Shown here: positions 28,900 to 33,278 of the stretch, one piece after another
Layout: the number at the start of each line of letters is the position of its first letter
Position numbering within the stretch: the stretch's first letter is position 1
NCBI GenBank assembly: GCA_030672545.1
Contig: DAOVGF010000065.1
Span: forward strand, 1-33,278
Direction: 5' to 3'
DNA length: 33,278 nt
From: Candidatus Aerophobota bacterium
GTDB taxonomy: Bacteria; Aerophobota; Aerophobia; Aerophobales; Aerophobaceae
Translations under genes and position numbers: made by a program
Notes under the pieces: model-generated
Database searches by the model: none
The model's input: the letters and a program-made list of their open reading frames with translations, nothing else
Told to the model about the DNA's origin: nothing

Positions 28900-29073
28900 C
28901 TGCTGCCAAAAGGGAGTAAAGAAAATATCGAAAAAGACGTAAAAAATAAAATATCAATCTTGGGAAAAAATGGTGGGTATATGATTGCTCCAGCACATAT
29001 AATTCAAGCTGACACTTCAGTAGAAAATGTTGAAGAATTTTTAAACGCAGTTAATAAATATGGTGCATATTAG
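28900..29073 (+). pseudogene. C-terminal remnant of a URO-D superfamily protein
   Basis: LPKGSKENIEKDVKNKISILGKNGGYMIAPAHIIQADTSVENVEEFLNAVNKYGAY matches the typical URO-D superfamily C-terminus, but no N-terminal part precedes it in frame. Confidence 0.7.
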
Positions 29074-29518
29074 CTGTATTTGGATAAAAATTTTGAGTAA
29101 AACCAGATTTTTTACTTATACATACAGCGAGACTCTTTCTGGAGAAAAATTTCAAGAATCTGGGAGAAGAAAAGTCATTATCGGAACTTACATTACATTT
29201 TACCCTTTACATATAGTTTGATTTTGAGAGCAAATTTGCGGCCTCGTGAGAGAAGTTTTTAATTATTCCGAGGAGAGAATTAATCTGGCGGGGTTTACTA
29301 AGAAAGTGAGATTATTCAGGAGATCAAAACGAGGTAATCTGGTGATAGCGAGACATTGGGAAACCGAAACCCATTATTCTTGAGTACCTGGAAACGGAGG
29401 AGTTAAAATCAAGGTTAAAGCCAGCCTGATCCTTACAAATCTTATAGATGTAAACATTTTTTCACCTCATAGCGTATTTACTCAAGATTGGTATGTCTCA
29501 TCATTATTTCTTCAGAAT

Positions 29519-29794
29519 TCATCTTGATTTTAGTGCGTAATTGCTTGTTACATTTTTGAATGTACATCCCCACTCATCTGTAAAATTGCCAACTTTCCAC
29601 CGTTGCTCTTGAGCAGGATCTCCTGCGGTAGAAAGCCCTGTAGCAAACCTTATATCTAAAGGAAATTCTTTTAAAATAGCATCTATTTGTTTCTGATACC
29701 TCTCAGAAGCTATGGGAAGAATCCACAGATCCCGTGGTGGCCTATCAGGATAACTAAAAGTTAAAGTTCTCTTTACACGCTCACGGAAACTCAT
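29519..29794 (-). pseudogene. N-terminal remnant of a URO-D superfamily protein
   Basis: MSFRERVKRTLTFSYPDRPPRDLWILP... resembles URO-D superfamily N-termini, but the ORF stops after 91 aa. Confidence 0.6.
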
Positions 29795-29819
29795 CTAACC
29801 TCCTCCTTTTATCTTCTTT

Positions 29820-29984
29820 CCCATCTAAAAAAAGCCTCTTTTGCCCTATTACGCAAGTTCCAAATTTTATCTCTTTTTAATAGACCTTTCATCAAATATG
29901 GCTGAACCTACGATAAATGTATTAACACCTACATTGGTCATATCCGTAATGAACTTCTCATTCACGCTTCCATCTAGCTCCCTC
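29820..29984 (-). pseudogene. Frameshifted 3' remnant of an epimerase paralogous to 31113-31823
   Basis: Minus strand encodes DGSVNEKFITDMTNVGVNTFIVGSAIFDERSIK, aligned with DGSVNEKSIVDMANAGVNIFVIGSAIFDEKGLK; a 1-nt insertion in the A-run then breaks the frame; nucleotide similarity continues to the stop region. Confidence 0.85.
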
Positions 29985-31082
29985 ATCCAGCATAGTTAAG
30001 TAGTTTTCCACAGATACATAGTTAGCTATAGAATTCCCTGAGCCTAAGGCATAACCCCCACCAGGCATACATTTATCCAAGATATCTCTCACGTACTTAC
30101 GTAATTCGCTTTCCTTTAGCCTGCACAGTTTATCCATATCTACTCCACCCAACGCAGCTATCCTATCTCCGTATTTTTTCTTGAATTGGGTAACTGGTGT
30201 TACCAAATCTTCAAAGGAATGTTTAGCATCTATTTTTACATCTTGAATTAAATCCTCTATTATGGGCTCTATATAACCACAAGTATGGAGGAAATATAGA
30301 ATATTGTGGGTGTGAGCTAATTGAGCGATTTTCTTATGCCAGGGCAGAACATATTTCCTCAAAAACTCTGGAGAAAAAAGGGTAGCAGTTTTAAAACCCA
30401 TATCATCTCCCTGAAAAAAACCGATTAATTTTTCCAACCCGATAATTTTTTCATACCATCCATAAATTAACTCTCCCACTTTATTAAATGTTGCTTTAAC
30501 TAACCCAGGATTATCGTATAGAAGATAGCAAAGATTTTCATATCCCAAAAGTTCATTTTCGACAACCTCTAAAATACCCATACAAGGACAACCAAAAATT
30601 CCCATTCCTTCCGGCAAATTTTTAGAAATAAATTCAAAGGACCACAAGTTTATTTTATCAAGGGAAGGCCAGGGATATTTTTCAAAATCTTCCCAGGAAC
30701 TTATCATTCCCTTGCCTTCCTCAGCCCAGTTTCTCTCCTGAGAAAGAGAATCTCTATCTTTTCCTTTCCTCACTTTCTTTTTGAAAACTAAACCTGCTGA
30801 AAGGCGGAAGTCTCCACTAACCCGAATTCCATCATAACCTAAACGATACCAGTACTCAATATAATTTTTTAGATACTCCTCTTCAGCTTTTCTATCGCCA
30901 AGAGAAGGTTCTATCCATTTCTTTCTTAGTTTCCTCTCTGTTATATACCTAATAACTTCCTTATCAATGTGAATTTCTATAAAGGGAACCCGTCGAGAAG
31001 CTTTCCTTCTTAGAATAACTTCTTTAAAGTCTTTTATATTTGGCTCAGGATGTTTCAGTGGAATTTTCATTGCCATAATCAC
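29958..31082 (-). CDS. URO-D superfamily protein (uroporphyrinogen decarboxylase-like; not necessarily HemE)
   Basis: URO-D-like layout: GIFGCPCMGILEVVENELLGYENLCYLLYDNP, FFQGDDMGFKTATLFSPEFLRKYVLPWHKKI, HTCGYIEPIIEDLIQDVKIDAKHSFED. Confidence 0.8.
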   Translation of the reverse strand: MIMAMKIPLKHPEPNIKDFKEVILRRKASRRVPFIEIHIDKEVIRYITERKLRKKWIEPSLGDRKAEEEYLKNYIEYWYRLGYDGIRVSGDFRLSAGLVFKKKVRKGKDRDSLSQERNWAEEGKGMISSWEDFEKYPWPSLDKINLWSFEFISKNLPEGMGIFGCPCMGILEVVENELLGYENLCYLLYDNPGLVKATFNKVGELIYGWYEKIIGLEKLIGFFQGDDMGFKTATLFSPEFLRKYVLPWHKKIAQLAHTHNILYFLHTCGYIEPIIEDLIQDVKIDAKHSFEDLVTPVTQFKKKYGDRIAALGGVDMDKLCRLKESELRKYVRDILDKCMPGGGYALGSGNSIANYVSVENYLTMLDEGARWKRE

Positions 31083-31112
31083 TTCCTTCTATATTTTGCG
31101 GTAAAAATGAGT

Positions 31113-31823
31113 TCAAATTCTTGTAGGGTTCCATTTAGAAAAAGCTTTTTCTGCCCTATTACGTAAGTTACAGATTTTATCCCTCTTAAGACCCTTTTCA
31201 TCAAATATAGCTGAACCTATGACAAATATATTAACGCCTGCATTGGCCATATCAACAATAGATTTCTCGTTTACACTCCCATCTGCTTCAATATCTATAT
31301 TAAGTCTCCTTTTCTGAATTATTTTTCTAAGACAAAGGGCTTTGTCCAGTACTGCTGGAATATAATCAGCACTTTTTACTCCGGGAGTCTTGCCACCGGG
31401 GTTCACCATCATCAGTAAAACTATATCTAAATCCGTTAGTATATTTTCAATCGCACATATAGGAGTAGCTGGATTTAAAGCAACTCCCGCCCTTCCACCT
31501 TCTTCTTTAATTTCCTGGATTACCTCATAGATATTTGTGCATGATTCAGGGTGAACACAGATAATATTCCCCCCTGCTTTGATAAATACTTCCACGTATT
31601 TTATAGGATCAATCATCATCATGTGAACTTCAAAAGGAATAGAAGTCAAAGATCGCAAGGCCTTAATTTCTAAGTAGTTTAGCCCAATACTGGGTACAAA
31701 ATTTCCATCCATTATGTCAAAATGCATTCGATCTACGCCAGCCTTTGTCAAAACTTGAACCTCTTCCCCAAGTCTGGTTAAATCAGCACACATCATTGAG
31801 GGAGAAATCTTTATTAAACCCAT
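31113..31823 (-). CDS. Ribulose-phosphate 3-epimerase family protein (AlsE-like hexulose-6-phosphate epimerase possible)
   Basis: IKISPSMMCADLTRLGEEV...HFDIMDGNFVPSIGLNY; start at 31823 with AGGAGG upstream preferred over 31880. Confidence 0.88.
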   Translation of the reverse strand: MGLIKISPSMMCADLTRLGEEVQVLTKAGVDRMHFDIMDGNFVPSIGLNYLEIKALRSLTSIPFEVHMMMIDPIKYVEVFIKAGGNIICVHPESCTNIYEVIQEIKEEGGRAGVALNPATPICAIENILTDLDIVLLMMVNPGGKTPGVKSADYIPAVLDKALCLRKIIQKRRLNIDIEADGSVNEKSIVDMANAGVNIFVIGSAIFDEKGLKRDKICNLRNRAEKAFSKWNPTRI

Positions 31824-31839
31824 AAACGAACCTCCTATT

Positions 31840-32412
31840 TTACTCCAAATTGGCGTGAGCTTTCCACATCTCCCCTTCACTAAGGTTAAGTTTTTTTTGA
31901 AGAATCATACTTAGGCAATCACCAAATATAAGAAGAGCTTGTTCGAAAAGACTAGTCATAGGCTGCACAGAGGTAGGCTCATCAGGGGTCTTTAATTTCA
32001 TAAGTCTTCGCTTGGTAGTAGATGGAATCCTTACCGAAATATCCGCTATTTTCTTTAGAGTTGAATCTTTTGCTGCGGTAATTAGGGCAACTTTAGCCCC
32101 AAATTTCTTAGCCAATTGAGCAACCGTCACAGAAGTAATAGTTTCTCCTGAGCCTGACCCAGCCAACAGCACATCTTTATTTGATATGGCTGGTATCACT
32201 GTTTCCCCTACCACGTAGGAATCTATTCCCATGTGCTTTATTCTTTTAGCAAAGGATTGCATCATAAGCATAACCCGACCTACTCCCATCACAAACACTT
32301 TTTCTGCTGAGAGAAGAACATCAATAAGTTCATTGATCTCCTCATCTCTTACTTTAGATAAAGCTGATGTTATCTCCTGACAAACCTGGTTTTGCAAAGT
32401 TTGAAAATCCAT
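31840..32412 (-). CDS. SIS-domain sugar-phosphate isomerase, 6-phospho-3-hexuloisomerase (HxlB)-like
   Basis: VFVMGVGRVMLMMQSFAKRIKHMGIDSYVVGETVIPAISNKDVLLAGSGSGETITSV; C-terminal SLFEQALLIFGDCLSMILQKK. Confidence 0.82.
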   Translation of the reverse strand: MDFQTLQNQVCQEITSALSKVRDEEINELIDVLLSAEKVFVMGVGRVMLMMQSFAKRIKHMGIDSYVVGETVIPAISNKDVLLAGSGSGETITSVTVAQLAKKFGAKVALITAAKDSTLKKIADISVRIPSTTKRRLMKLKTPDEPTSVQPMTSLFEQALLIFGDCLSMILQKKLNLSEGEMWKAHANLE

Positions 32413-32489
32413 AAGACACCTCCTTAAGGAAATAATTTAAATGTTAATTTTTTGTTAAAATCCACCCACCTTTGTTTATTCACAACTAT

Positions 32490-32602
32490 AGGAGAGAGGT
32501 GAAAAAGTGTTTTTTTGTAGAGGTTTCATTTATGAAACCCGCTTTATTAACGGGTCCGGTAAATCGGACCGCTACAACATATGGGTTTTTCACCTCTCTC
32601 CT
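32490..32602. repeat. Nested palindromic element: 17-bp perfect outer inverted repeat around a three-hairpin cloverleaf
   Basis: AGGAGAGAGGTGAAAAA (32490-32506) / TTTTTCACCTCTCTCCT (32586-32602); inner GTAG...CTAC (32517-32575) holding GGTTTCAT-tt-ATGAAACC, CCCG/CGGG and GGTCCG/CGGACC stems. Confidence 0.9.
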
Positions 32603-33278
32603 GTGATTTAGAGTATTTTCTCAGAAATTGCTGAAGTTCAACATATGTAGGCAAAGAGGGAATAACCCCTTTTTTTGTAGCAGTTAAAGCTCCAGCAGTA
32701 TTGGCAAACATTAGAATATTATCAATTTCATCAATGTTAAGATCCCAAATGCATTTGCCTTTCTTTTTCCAATGGACAACCCTTGATAAAATTGCTGCAG
32801 TAAAACCATCTCCACATCCCGTAGTGTCCACTACCCGAACCTTAGGAGCTTTCACAAACCTAAATAGTCGGCCCGTATTTGCAAAACTACTATGTTCTCC
32901 ATCTGTAATTATTACTACTCTGGGACCAAAACTTAAAATTTTATTACTTCCCTTCCTGACATCATTTGTTCCAGTCACAAATTCAAGCTCTTCAGTATTC
33001 ATTCTTACTAAGTCAGATTTCCTTATTCCTTCTTTGATCTTCTCTTTAGCCTGCTTGAGATCTGTCCATACCTGAGGACGAAGATTTGGATCAAAAGATA
33101 TCAGGAGATGGTGCTTATGGGAATATTCAAGGCAGCAAATCGTAGCAGATAAAGATAGGTCGCCACTCATACTTACTGACCCAAAATGAAATATACTTGC
33201 CTTTGAGATTAGCGATTCATCTATATCTTCCGGGGCTAATTTCATATCAGCTCCAGGATGACGGGAAAATACGAAATT
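32547..33278 (-). CDS. PfkB-family sugar kinase (fructokinase-like), 5' end truncated by window edge
   Basis: VRVVDTTGCGDGFTAAIL signature; frame open to window end (NFVFSRHPGAD precedes the ORF-track Met), consistent with a longer gene. Confidence 0.85.
   Translation of the reverse strand, partial: NFVFSRHPGADMKLAPEDIDESLISKASIFHFGSVSMSGDLSLSATICCLEYSHKHHLLISFDPNLRPQVWTDLKQAKEKIKEGIRKSDLVRMNTEELEFVTGTNDVRKGSNKILSFGPRVVIITDGEHSSFANTGRLFRFVKAPKVRVVDTTGCGDGFTAAILSRVVHWKKKGKCIWDLNIDEIDNILMFANTAGALTATKKGVIPSLPTYVELQQFLRKYSKSQERGEKPICCSGPIYRTR

Noticed and set aside
29370-29520. Possible remnant protein reading (KIKVKASLILTNLIDVNIFSPHSVFTQDW) on the plus strand
   Set aside because: Vaguely reminiscent of small protease or PIN-domain N-termini, but too short and without a diagnostic motif.
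32701-33075. 124-aa plus-strand ORF opposite the PfkB kinase
   Set aside because: Antisense to a gene with a clear PfkB signature; Ser/Leu-rich shadow translation.
1-33278. CRISPR arrays, tRNA or rRNA genes
   Set aside because: No regularly spaced identical repeats, cas genes, tRNA-like TTCGA arm contexts or rRNA signature stretches were seen; a tRNAscan/Infernal run would be needed for certainty.

Overview
The 33.3 kb window is bacterial, AT-leaning and gene-dense. Most of it (about 5-28 kb) is housekeeping: secD-secF-murG-murC; ychF-rpsF-ssb-rpsR-rplI; a primary-type sigma-70 factor; purH-glyA-folC-ptsI-PGI/PMI-rarA; and hom, rpsB-tsf-pyrH-frr. Accessory material lies at both ends. Left end (1-3.3 kb): a compact two-gene putative restriction-modification cassette, consisting of an HsdM-like methylase fused to a single HsdS-like target-recognition domain plus a small protein with a PD-(D/E)XK-like signature. 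It is flanked by 17/18-bp inverted repeats, sits next to an attC-like palindromic region, and carries a perfect 24-bp-arm palindrome inside the methylase reading frame. Right end (28.5-33.3 kb): a sugar-phosphate locus (PfkB kinase, SIS/HxlB-like isomerase, AlsE/Rpe-like epimerase, URO-D superfamily protein). It carries visible rearrangement scars (a frameshifted epimerase remnant, N- and C-terminal URO-D remnants) and two compound palindromic repeats that have become part of ORF 3' ends. All calls come from reading the sequence and the supplied ORF translations; no searches were run.
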